Shown here: piece by piece, positions 1-6,544 of the stretch | How positions within the stretch are numbered: the stretch's first letter is position 1 | How the letters are laid out: each line of letters starts with the position of its first letter | Assembly (NCBI RefSeq): GCF_007786235.1 | Contig: NZ_VNFK01000003.1 | Coordinates: 124,001 to 188,000, forward strand | Source: Paenarthrobacter nitroguajacolicus | GTDB lineage: Bacteria > Actinomycetota > Actinomycetes > Actinomycetales > Micrococcaceae | Length of the DNA stretch: 64,000 nt | Reading direction: 5' to 3' | Position numbers and translations under genes: made by a program | The notes under the pieces: generated by a model | What the model saw: the letters and a program-made list of their open reading frames with translations, nothing else | What the model was told of the DNA's origin: nothing | The model's database searches: none

Positions 1-315
1 ATTAACGGCGAAGGCGGAGACGATCCAGAATCCCTTTTGGTTGTTGTACAGGCGGCCTTCAACCAGCACCTGCTTGCCGGGGTCGTAGCTTCCGGTCGCA
101 CTGACCATCTGGTCAGAGACGGAGCCCGGGAAGAACTGGCCCGGCTGGAGGACATCCACCAGCGGTTTCACTTCTTCGATGCTGGACGGCGCGGGAGGCT
201 CGTGCTGGGCAGACCGGCTGAGCTGCCATTGGCTGAGCAGCACAAACACCCCGGACAACAGAAGCGCAAAGACCAGTCCTGCGATCCAGCGGGGTTTCAA
301 CGCGGTTTTCAACAC
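1..315 (-). CDS. SURF1-like cytochrome oxidase biogenesis protein (3' part outside window)
   Basis: The first 105 codons of a gene that runs off the left edge. Residues about 10-30 are a hydrophobic membrane anchor followed by a WQLSR motif, and the next stretch, with PG-FFPGSVSDQMV and later LVEGRLYNNQKGFW, matches the layout of actinobacterial SURF1 proteins, which help assemble the aa3-type cytochrome c oxidase in the membrane. The start is GTG at 315: an in-frame TAA lies two codons upstream. A TACGGT box ends 6 nt before the GTG and no Shine-Dalgarno is visible, so the mRNA may be leaderless. The C-terminal membrane helix expected for the family lies outside the window. Confidence 0.7.
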   Translation of the reverse strand, partial: MLKTALKPRWIAGLVFALLLSGVFVLLSQWQLSRSAQHEPPAPSSIEEVKPLVDVLQPGQFFPGSVSDQMVSATGSYDPGKQVLVEGRLYNNQKGFWIVSAFAVN

Positions 316-321
316 CCCTTA

Positions 322-327
322 ACCGTA
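322..327 (-). promoter_or_regulatory. -10 box of possible leaderless promoter of the SURF1-like gene
   Basis: TACGGT on the minus strand, 6 nt before the GTG at 315. No ribosome binding site lies between. No clear -35 element was seen. Confidence 0.4.
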
Positions 328-374
328 CTTCGTCCGGCTGTAGAACAACGAAACGAGGGCTGAGGCCAGCCTCG

Positions 375-432
375 AGTGGGGCAGCAGGGTCCCTGGGTGG
401 CGACGGAGTCGACGCGAAGGGCCTGCCCCACT
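375..432 (-). terminator. Possible terminator after the EIIA gene
   Basis: Ten-bp inverted repeat AGTGGGGCAG (375-384) / CTGCCCCACT (423-432) just past the EIIA stop. The loop is long (38 nt) and there is no good T-run, so this is weak. Confidence 0.35.
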
Positions 433-435
433 CTT

Positions 436-924
436 CTAATGGTCGAAGAACACCAGGCTGGAGTTGATGAGCTCGGAGATCACTTCGGGATCGTGAGCCC
501 GCCGCAGGGATTCGCGGAATGACTCCTTCGACAGGGAACGCGCCAAGGTGGCCAGGACCTCGAGGTGATCGGAGAAGGAACTGGCTGGCGTGGCGATGAG
601 GAGGATGAGAGTCGCCGGTCCGTCGGTGGCACCGAAATCCAGGGCGTGTCCGAACTTGGTCACGCCCACGGCGATGGAGATCCTGTCCACGAATTCGCTG
701 CGCGCGTGGGGCAGGCCGATGCCGCCAGGCAGTCCCGTCGCGAGTTGATGCTCCCGCGAATGAACCTGCTCAAGGAAGCCCTCAAGATTCGAGATCCTGC
801 CGGCATCGTGGAGCTTGTGGGCCAGCTGGGCAGCTGCGTCGATCTTGTCCTTGGCGACAAGCTCGAGGATGACAGTATCCGGGGTTGTCAGTTCCGCGTC
901 ATACCGGTCAAGTGGTTCAGCCAA
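436..924 (-). CDS. PTS sugar transporter subunit IIA, fructose/mannitol type
   Basis: A free-standing 162-residue EIIA domain of the fructose-mannitol family (type 2). The phospho-accepting histidine is H73 in the family motif GIGLPHARS, followed by the usual SFSDHLEVLATLAR helix. EIIA accepts phosphate from HPr in the cytoplasm and passes it to an EIIB. No EIIB or EIIC lies in the window, so it may serve a permease elsewhere or act as a regulator. The start is TTG at 924, chosen because GGAGGG lies 8 nt upstream and no ATG or GTG fits better. The gene lies 48 nt after glpD on the same strand, so the two may be co-transcribed. Confidence 0.85.
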   Translation of the reverse strand: MAEPLDRYDAELTTPDTVILELVAKDKIDAAAQLAHKLHDAGRISNLEGFLEQVHSREHQLATGLPGGIGLPHARSEFVDRISIAVGVTKFGHALDFGATDGPATLILLIATPASSFSDHLEVLATLARSLSKESFRESLRRAHDPEVISELINSSLVFFDH

Positions 925-972
925 GTCGTGTTCCCTCCAGTGTGGCCTCCCGGCCTCAGTTCCATGTGCTGG

Positions 973-2727
973 TCAGCGAAGGGGGACGATGTCATCCACT
1001 CCCATGCGCGCAGCATCGGCCGATTCGTCATCGGGTTGCTGCTGACTGAGTCGTTCAGCTTCCACGCGCGCAAGGTAGTGCTTGATTTCGCTTTCTCGCT
1101 GAGTCTCGCTCCAGCCAAGGATTTCTCCCATCAGCTTAGCTACAACGGGCGCGGCAGACACACCCCGGTCCCACGCTTCGATGGAGATTCGGGTGCGACG
1201 GGTCAAAACGTCGTCCACGTGACGGGCGCCCTCATGGGTTGTCGCGTAGACAACTTCTGCGGCGAGGTAGTCATCGGCACCGGGAAGGGGTTCCCCCAAT
1301 TCCGGCCGGCCGGAGATGATCTCCAGGACCTCCGGTGTCATGGATCCGAAGCGGTTGAGCAGGTGCTCCACGCGCGCCACGTGCACCCCGGCTTGTTCTG
1401 CCGACCGGCCCCTCCGGTTCCAGGCCGCTTTGAATCCCTCGGCACCGAGCAGCGGAATAGTGTCCGTGCAGCTCGACGGAACGCGTTCGTCCATGGCCCG
1501 CGTTGCCTCGTCCACGGCGTCTTTCGCCATAACCCGGTAGGTGGTGTATTTGCCGCCCGCAACCACTACCAGCCCGGGCACAGGGTGCGCCACGACGTGT
1601 TCACGGGACAGTTTGGCGGTGGAATCGTTGTCACCTGCCAGGAGCGGGCGGAGACCTGCGTAGACGCCTTCGACGTCCTCACGGGTCAAAGGACGCTTGA
1701 GGACTTTGTTGACGTGCTCCAGGACGTAGTCGATGTCCTTGCTGGAAGCGGCCGGATGAGCCTTGTCCAGCGTCCAGTCGGTATCGGTGGTACCGATGAT
1801 CCAGTGGCGGCCCCAAGGGATGACGAAGAGCACGGATTTCTCGGTACGGAGGATGAGGCCCACCGTGGACTGGAAGCGGTCCCGCGGCACCACCAAGTGG
1901 ATTCCCTTCGACGCACGGACCTTGAGCTGGCCACGGTCAGTCACCATGGCCTGCGTTTCATCAGTCCACACACCGGTGGCGTTGACCACTTGCTTGGCCC
2001 GGACTTCGAAGACACTGCCGTCTTCCTGGTTCTCCACCTTGGCCCCGACGACGCGTTCACCCTCACGAAGGAAGTCCACCACGCGCACTCGATTGGCGGC
2101 ATACGCACCGTAGTGCGCGGCAGTCCTGACCAGGTTGACCACCAAGCGCGCGTCATCCACCTGCGCATCGTAGTAGCGGATGGATCCGACGAAGGCATCA
2201 TCTTTGAGGCTGGGAGCCGCCCGCAGGGTTCCGCGCCGGAAGAGATGCTTGTGCATGGGGACGCCGCGGCTGTGTCCGGACGTCAGACCCAGGGTGTCGT
2301 AGAGCATGATGCCCGCCCCAACGTAGGGGCGCTCCCAGAAGCGGCGGGTCAGTGGATACAGGAACGGCACAGGGCGTACCAGATGCGGTGCGATCTGTTG
2401 GATCAACAGCCCGCGTTCCTGCAGGGCTTCCTGGACCAGGCCGAAATCGAGCATCTCGAGGTACCGAAGTCCGCCATGGATGAGCTTGGACGAGCGGGAG
2501 GATGTGCCGGAGGCCCAGTCCCTCGCCTCGACGATGCCCACAGTCAGGCCTCGGGTCACCGCATCCAGTGCAGCACCGGCTCCCACCACCCCGCCCCCGA
2601 CAATCAGGATGTCGAGCTCCTTGCCGGCCTCGGCGGTAGCTTTCAGGACTTCGATCGATGCGGCACGGGATTCCGGGCTCAGTGCTCCCGGGGAACTCAC
2701 CTGCGGACCGCCTGCGACATTGCTCAT
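973..2727 (-). CDS. glpD: Glycerol-3-phosphate dehydrogenase
   Basis: FAD-dependent glycerol-3-phosphate dehydrogenase of 584 residues, which oxidises glycerol-3-phosphate to dihydroxyacetone phosphate at the membrane and feeds electrons to quinones. The N-terminal dinucleotide motif GGGVVGAG is at residues 44-51. Further family blocks are RSSKLIHGGLRYLE, the GTTDTDW segment, and AGLRPLL followed by AGGKYTTYR. The C-terminal GlpD domain is present. The frame is open further upstream, but ATG at 2727 is preceded by GAGGAGGGG, and the FAD motif sits at the usual distance. A tandem 20-bp repeat lies upstream (2790-2829). Genes for glycerol uptake and kinase are not in the window. Confidence 0.93.
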   Translation of the reverse strand: MSNVAGGPQVSSPGALSPESRAASIEVLKATAEAGKELDILIVGGGVVGAGAALDAVTRGLTVGIVEARDWASGTSSRSSKLIHGGLRYLEMLDFGLVQEALQERGLLIQQIAPHLVRPVPFLYPLTRRFWERPYVGAGIMLYDTLGLTSGHSRGVPMHKHLFRRGTLRAAPSLKDDAFVGSIRYYDAQVDDARLVVNLVRTAAHYGAYAANRVRVVDFLREGERVVGAKVENQEDGSVFEVRAKQVVNATGVWTDETQAMVTDRGQLKVRASKGIHLVVPRDRFQSTVGLILRTEKSVLFVIPWGRHWIIGTTDTDWTLDKAHPAASSKDIDYVLEHVNKVLKRPLTREDVEGVYAGLRPLLAGDNDSTAKLSREHVVAHPVPGLVVVAGGKYTTYRVMAKDAVDEATRAMDERVPSSCTDTIPLLGAEGFKAAWNRRGRSAEQAGVHVARVEHLLNRFGSMTPEVLEIISGRPELGEPLPGADDYLAAEVVYATTHEGARHVDDVLTRRTRISIEAWDRGVSAAPVVAKLMGEILGWSETQRESEIKHYLARVEAERLSQQQPDDESADAARMGVDDIVPLR

Positions 2728-2789
2728 CGGACCCCTCCTCAAACGCAACAGCTGGTAGTCCCCTACCCTACTTGCTGCTCGTCGCCTTG

Positions 2790-2829
2790 GGCAGGGCTGC
2801 CAAACTGACGGCAGGGCTGCCGAGCTGAC
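2790..2829. repeat. Tandem 20-bp direct repeat upstream of glpD
   Basis: Two adjacent 20-nt units (2790-2809 and 2810-2829), each beginning GGCAGGGCTGCC and ending CTGAC, differing at two positions. Each unit contains the imperfect inverted repeat GGCAG/CTGCC. It lies 63-102 nt upstream of the glpD start and close to the guaB3 terminator. Confidence 0.8.
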
Positions 2830-2848
2830 GCGTCCCGGTCGAAATCCG

Positions 2849-2892
2849 AAAAAGGGCCCCGAGAGCAAACCGTGGTCTGCTCCCGGGGCCCT
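2849..2892 (-). terminator. Rho-independent terminator of guaB3
   Basis: On the minus strand a stem AGGGCCCCGGGAGCA pairs with its complement (arms about 2853-2867 and 2877-2892, one mismatch) and is followed by TTTTT (2849-2853). It lies 12 nt past the guaB3 stop. Confidence 0.85.
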
Positions 2893-2904
2893 CCTTATGA
2901 AGGC

Positions 2905-4038
2905 TTAGCCGAGGTACGGCGAGACGACGACGTCGACCCGCTGGAACTCCTTCAGGTCCGAATAGCCGGTGGTCGCCATCGAGCGACGCAGGGCGCCAAT
3001 GAGGTTGGAGGTGCCATTGGTGTGGTGCCCCGGTCCGAACAGAACTTCTTCCAGCGGGCCTACAGTTCCGACGTTGACCCTGTCGCCGCGCGGGAGTTCA
3101 AGGTGATGGGCTTCCTGGCCCCAGTGCCAGCCCTTGCCGGGGGCTTCTTCGGCCCGCGCCAGTGCGCTGCCCAGCATGACGGCGTCGGCGCCCATGGCAA
3201 CTGCCTTGACGATATCGCCCGAGGCGCCCATACCGCCGTCGGCAATGACATGCACGTAGCGGCCGCCGGACTCATCAAGGTAGTCCCGGCGGGCGGCGGC
3301 GACATCGCTGATGGCCGAAGCCATCGGCGAGTGGATGCCCAGGGCGCGGCGCGTGGTTGTGGTGGCACCGCCGCCGAAGCCGACCAAGACGCCGGCCGCG
3401 CCGGTGCGCATGAGGTGCAGCGCCGGGGTGTATCCGGCGGCACCGCCGACGATCACGGGAACGTCGAGTTCGTAGATGAACTGCTTCAGGTTCAACGGCT
3501 CGTGGTTCTTGGAGACGTGCTCGGCGGAGACAGTGGTGCCACGGATGACGAAGATGTCCACACCGGCCGCCAGGACCGTCTTGTAGTGCTCCTGGGTGCG
3601 CTGCGGCGTCAGGGAGCCTGCCACTGTCACTCCGGAGGCGCGGATCTCGGCAAGGCGGCTGGTAATGAGTTCGGGCTGGATGGGTGCCTGGTAGAGATCC
3701 TGCATGCGCCGGGTAACGGCGGGGCTCGCGGTTTCTCCGGCGAGCGCCGATATCTCATCCAGCACGGACTGGGGATCTTCGTAGCGGGTCCACAAGCCTT
3801 CAAGGTCCAAGACACCGAGGCCGCCCAAGCGACCCAAGGCAATGGCGGTTTCCGGCGACATGGCCGAATCCATGGGCGCTGCGATCACCGGAATGTCGAA
3901 CTTGTAGGCGTCGATCTGCCAGGAGACGGAGACGTCCTTGGGATCGCGGGTCCGGCGGTTGGGGACGATCGCAATGTCGTCCAGGGAGTAGGCACGACGC
4001 CCACGCTTGCCACGGCCAATCTCAATCTCATAAGTCAC
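2905..4038 (-). CDS. guaB3: GuaB3-type IMP dehydrogenase family protein
   Basis: A 377-residue TIM-barrel protein of the GuaB3 branch of the IMP dehydrogenase/GMP reductase family. It lacks the CBS pair found in GuaB. The N-terminal FDIPVIAAPMDSAM, the VIVGGAAGYTPALHLM segment and the phosphate-binding VIADGGMGASGDIVKA follow the family order. At residues 219-230, where true IMPDH has the catalytic-cysteine loop (GSICTT), this protein reads VGFGGGATTTTR and has no cysteine. The reaction of actinobacterial GuaB3 is not settled. Start GTG at 4038: TAAAGT ends 7 nt before it and no ribosome binding site is present, which suggests a leaderless mRNA. Confidence 0.88.
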   Translation of the reverse strand: MTYEIEIGRGKRGRRAYSLDDIAIVPNRRTRDPKDVSVSWQIDAYKFDIPVIAAPMDSAMSPETAIALGRLGGLGVLDLEGLWTRYEDPQSVLDEISALAGETASPAVTRRMQDLYQAPIQPELITSRLAEIRASGVTVAGSLTPQRTQEHYKTVLAAGVDIFVIRGTTVSAEHVSKNHEPLNLKQFIYELDVPVIVGGAAGYTPALHLMRTGAAGVLVGFGGGATTTTRRALGIHSPMASAISDVAAARRDYLDESGGRYVHVIADGGMGASGDIVKAVAMGADAVMLGSALARAEEAPGKGWHWGQEAHHLELPRGDRVNVGTVGPLEEVLFGPGHHTNGTSNLIGALRRSMATTGYSDLKEFQRVDVVVSPYLG

Positions 4039-4045
4039 GGCTCTT

Positions 4046-4051
4046 ACTTTA
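4046..4051 (-). promoter_or_regulatory. -10 box of leaderless guaB3 promoter
   Basis: TAAAGT on the minus strand with exactly 7 nt to the GTG start at 4038. This spacing places the transcription start at or next to the start codon. Confidence 0.6.
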
Positions 4052-4273
4052 CTGGACCCCTCCCGGAACCCCGATTCGGCAAATGGCGTGGGCACTTCAC
4101 AATGGGCTAAGAAGGCATTGAACGAGACTTGGCCGGTGCCGGTTCCGGTTCCGGGCCCGCTGGCTGCTGCCGCGGGTGCCGGGCAGTGTTCACATGGGCA
4201 GAGGTGCCCATGGCAGCATCCTGGACATATCCGATAGCCTGCGGAAATACACCACACCATGCAAGGGGGAACC

Positions 4274-5209
4274 ATGGCGCCCGGATTCTACGGAGCCGAC
4301 ATTGAACAGCTCCGCTCGTTGTCCAAACAAATGGGACAGGCCGGGAGCCGACTCCAGAACCAGGAACTTCAGGTCAACAGCCTGATCTCCAGCGTGGCGT
4401 GGAAAGGAACCGACGGAGAGCGCTTCCGCCGCGAGTGGAGCAGCACGCTGCGGCCCATGTTGCACAAGGCATCCCGTTCCCTGGATGACGCGGCCACGGT
4501 GCTCCGCACCCAGGCCGACGAACAGCAGAAGGCCAGTACCCAAGGTGGCCCCCTCGGAGGCGGGTCAGGCGGACCAGGCGGGTCAGGCGGGTCAGGCGGG
4601 CCGGGCGGACCCAACGCCCCACAGGTTCCCGGTGGCAATGGAAACCACGTCGGTCCAACCACTGGCTTGGAAGGCCTTCTCGGCGTCACCGGAAGCCAGG
4701 GATGGTGGGCCGGAAACGCCCTGGTAACCGCGAACGGCGTGGTGGCGGACTCCATCCTGGCCCAGATGGCACGAGGCGGCTTGGTGACGGAGCTGACAAA
4801 GTGGCCTTGGCTGAGTGCCCAGTACGGTCAGGCCGCCGGCGCCGGCTATGTCAAGGGCACCCAGCTGCTCAACGGCAGTTCGATGCTTGGCCGCCTCTCG
4901 GGAGCACTGGGAATTGTGACCGGTGGCTTCCAGGTCTACCAAGGCATCCAGACAGGACATCCCGGAGTTGCAGTGGACGGCGGCATCTCCGCTGCCTTGG
5001 CTGTGGGCAGCTTTATCCCGGTGATTGGCCCTGCCTGCGCCGTTGCCGGCATCGCGTGGGGCGGTCTGGGCCTCCTGGCCACCAACATGGGCTACGACTC
5101 CGCTTCCTCCATGATCGCTGATGGCGCCCAGCATGTCTGGGAAGGCGCCCAGGACGCTGCCGGGGCAGTGGCCGACGGCGCGAAGAAGGTCTGGGGATGG
5201 CTCACATGA
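4274..5209 (+). CDS. WXG100-domain protein with glycine-rich linker and hydrophobic C-terminal domain
   Basis: A 311-residue protein. Residues 1-88 form a helical hairpin of the WXG100/ESAT-6 type, with the turn motif W43-K-G45. Residues about 91-120 are a Gly/Ser/Pro linker built from a 9-bp DNA repeat. Residues about 125-311 are rich in Gly and Ala, with hydrophobic stretches around 205-225 and 240-280, and end in amphipathic repeats (DGAQHVWEGAQDAAGAVADGAKKVW). This layout is that of type VII (ESX) secreted effectors. No ESX core component is in the window. Start ATG 4274 follows AAGGGGGA. The two downstream genes are probably in the same operon. The activity of the C-terminal domain is unknown. 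Confidence 0.7.
   Translation: MAPGFYGADIEQLRSLSKQMGQAGSRLQNQELQVNSLISSVAWKGTDGERFRREWSSTLRPMLHKASRSLDDAATVLRTQADEQQKASTQGGPLGGGSGGPGGSGGSGGPGGPNAPQVPGGNGNHVGPTTGLEGLLGVTGSQGWWAGNALVTANGVVADSILAQMARGGLVTELTKWPWLSAQYGQAAGAGYVKGTQLLNGSSMLGRLSGALGIVTGGFQVYQGIQTGHPGVAVDGGISAALAVGSFIPVIGPACAVAGIAWGGLGLLATNMGYDSASSMIADGAQHVWEGAQDAAGAVADGAKKVWGWLT
4559..4609 (+). repeat. 9-bp tandem repeat encoding the Gly-rich linker
   Basis: Degenerate copies of GGCGGGTCA (variants GGCGGACCA, GGCGGGCCG) in tandem inside the WXG100-type gene. They encode Gly-Gly-Ser/Gly-Gly-Pro triplets. Because the unit is a multiple of three, changes in copy number would keep the reading frame. Confidence 0.7.
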
Positions 5210-5258
5210 TCGCGCGACTTCCTAGACTGGACACAGAACCGATCGAGAAAAGGCAGAA

Positions 5259-5897
5259 ATGACCACTCAGACCGAAGAAAACCAGGCATTGCTCATCACC
5301 GAACATGAGCTCATTGCTCTCATCGCGCTGGCTGGAACCGACGGCGCCCTGAGGTGCCAGACGCTGTTCCGCCTCGACCACGCCGCAGGGGCGCCGCTGG
5401 AACAAGCCGGTGTCTCCACGTTGCTGGAGCGTGGGCTGATGAAGATCGAAAACGACGCACTCCTGCCGGTCGGGCCTGCTGCAACGGTTACGGCTGTCCT
5501 GGCGGACTCCACGTCATGGCTGGAATCAGCCCTCGTCACCCCTGCCTCGGAACATGTCTCCTTCATGTTCGGCGCAGAACAGGGTGCACTGCTGCTCAAC
5601 CTGAGTAAGTACGGCGTTCACGAACTGCACCCCATTACGGGCTCCGAGGGCATGGTCACCACGGCCGTGCAGATGGCCGACTACTATCTGAACCAGGCGC
5701 CGGACGGATTCCCCGCGGCCGCCACGACCCGCCGCCATTTCAAGGACGGAACGTCCCGCGCAGTACACGTCAAGGCGGAGGCCGACGGTTCCCTTTCGAT
5801 CGCTGCAGGCGAGGGCGAAAATCTCGAGTCCTCAGCCCTCGAGCGTGAGCAGCTCGATGCCCGTATCCGCGCAGGTCTGGAGCAGTACCCCGGGTGA
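5259..5897 (+). CDS. Uncharacterised acidic protein of the WXG100 module
   Basis: A 212-residue soluble, acidic protein with no signal peptide and no membrane segment; I do not recognise a family. The N-terminal half (LITEHELIALIALAG... VSTLLERGLMKI) looks like an alpha/beta region with a winged-helix flavour, and the C-terminal third has paired strands ending in a Glu-rich helix. It starts 49 nt after the WXG100-type gene with AAAAGGC before ATG 5259, and its stop overlaps the next start (GTGA). Size and position recall EspG-like chaperones or immunity partners of ESX substrates, but no diagnostic motif supports that. Confidence 0.75.
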   Translation: MTTQTEENQALLITEHELIALIALAGTDGALRCQTLFRLDHAAGAPLEQAGVSTLLERGLMKIENDALLPVGPAATVTAVLADSTSWLESALVTPASEHVSFMFGAEQGALLLNLSKYGVHELHPITGSEGMVTTAVQMADYYLNQAPDGFPAAATTRRHFKDGTSRAVHVKAEADGSLSIAAGEGENLESSALEREQLDARIRAGLEQYPG

Positions 5898-6544
5898 GCT
5901 ACCAGACAGGCCCCTCTCCACTTTTCCACTCCGACCGCCCCCTGGACTATTGGCTGTCCCCGGAGCTCGCCGCCATCACTCCGGCGAGTGCGCGTTCCCG
6001 CCTGCGTGAAATCGCCGGCGCGCGTGGCGCCTACATGGGCGCTTGGGCGGCCGGAACCGGACTCGGCGCGTGCCTCGTCCTCTTAGGCGCTGTCCTCTCC
6101 GTTCGGCTTGGCACGTTCGCGCCCCTTCCCGCCCTCGGCCTTCCCGGAGCTGCAATTGCTGTGTTCTGCGGCGTTTTCTATGCTCGGGTGCGGGACCGGT
6201 TGCCTAAAACAAGCCGAGCGCTGGTCAATCGTGGGCCCGGGAGCCTGCGAGGGGCACTGTCCTTCGTGGGGTTCATCCTGATCGTCTTCATCGGAGTGTT
6301 CGCCTTCACGGCTAAACCATCCACCTGGCAAGACCCCGAAGTCCTGCTAACGCTGGCCACGGTGCTTGCGTTCCTCATCTGCCTCCTCGTGGCCGCGATC
6401 ATCATCCCGGCCACCATCCTTGGCCGTTCGCGGGAATCACTTCGTCGCAAGGCTGCCAATGACCCTCACTTCAGGGCGCTTCTGGAACAGGACCTTGCCA
6501 CTTGGCGCGATCCCTACGGTGACGCCGGGTACGGTCCGCTCTAG
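5894..6544 (+). CDS. Four-helix membrane protein of the WXG100 module
   Basis: A 216-residue integral membrane protein with four predicted helices near residues 48-70, 75-97, 120-139 and 150-176, an N-terminal cytosolic arm (YWLSPELAAITPASA) and a charged C-terminal tail. No family recognised. Start GTG at 5894 overlaps the previous stop by 4 nt, which points to translational coupling with the acidic protein. Its stop (6542-6544) overlaps the stop of the convergent ABC transporter gene, so no space for a terminator remains between them. It could anchor or export the WXG100-type product; this is inferred only from gene position. Confidence 0.75.
   Translation: MSYQTGPSPLFHSDRPLDYWLSPELAAITPASARSRLREIAGARGAYMGAWAAGTGLGACLVLLGAVLSVRLGTFAPLPALGLPGAAIAVFCGVFYARVRDRLPKTSRALVNRGPGSLRGALSFVGFILIVFIGVFAFTAKPSTWQDPEVLLTLATVLAFLICLLVAAIIIPATILGRSRESLRRKAANDPHFRALLEQDLATWRDPYGDAGYGPL

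Noticed and set aside
565..2808. 747-codon open frame on the plus strand.
   Set aside because: It runs opposite the EIIA gene and glpD, both clear families. Its translation is biased in the way expected for an antisense frame.
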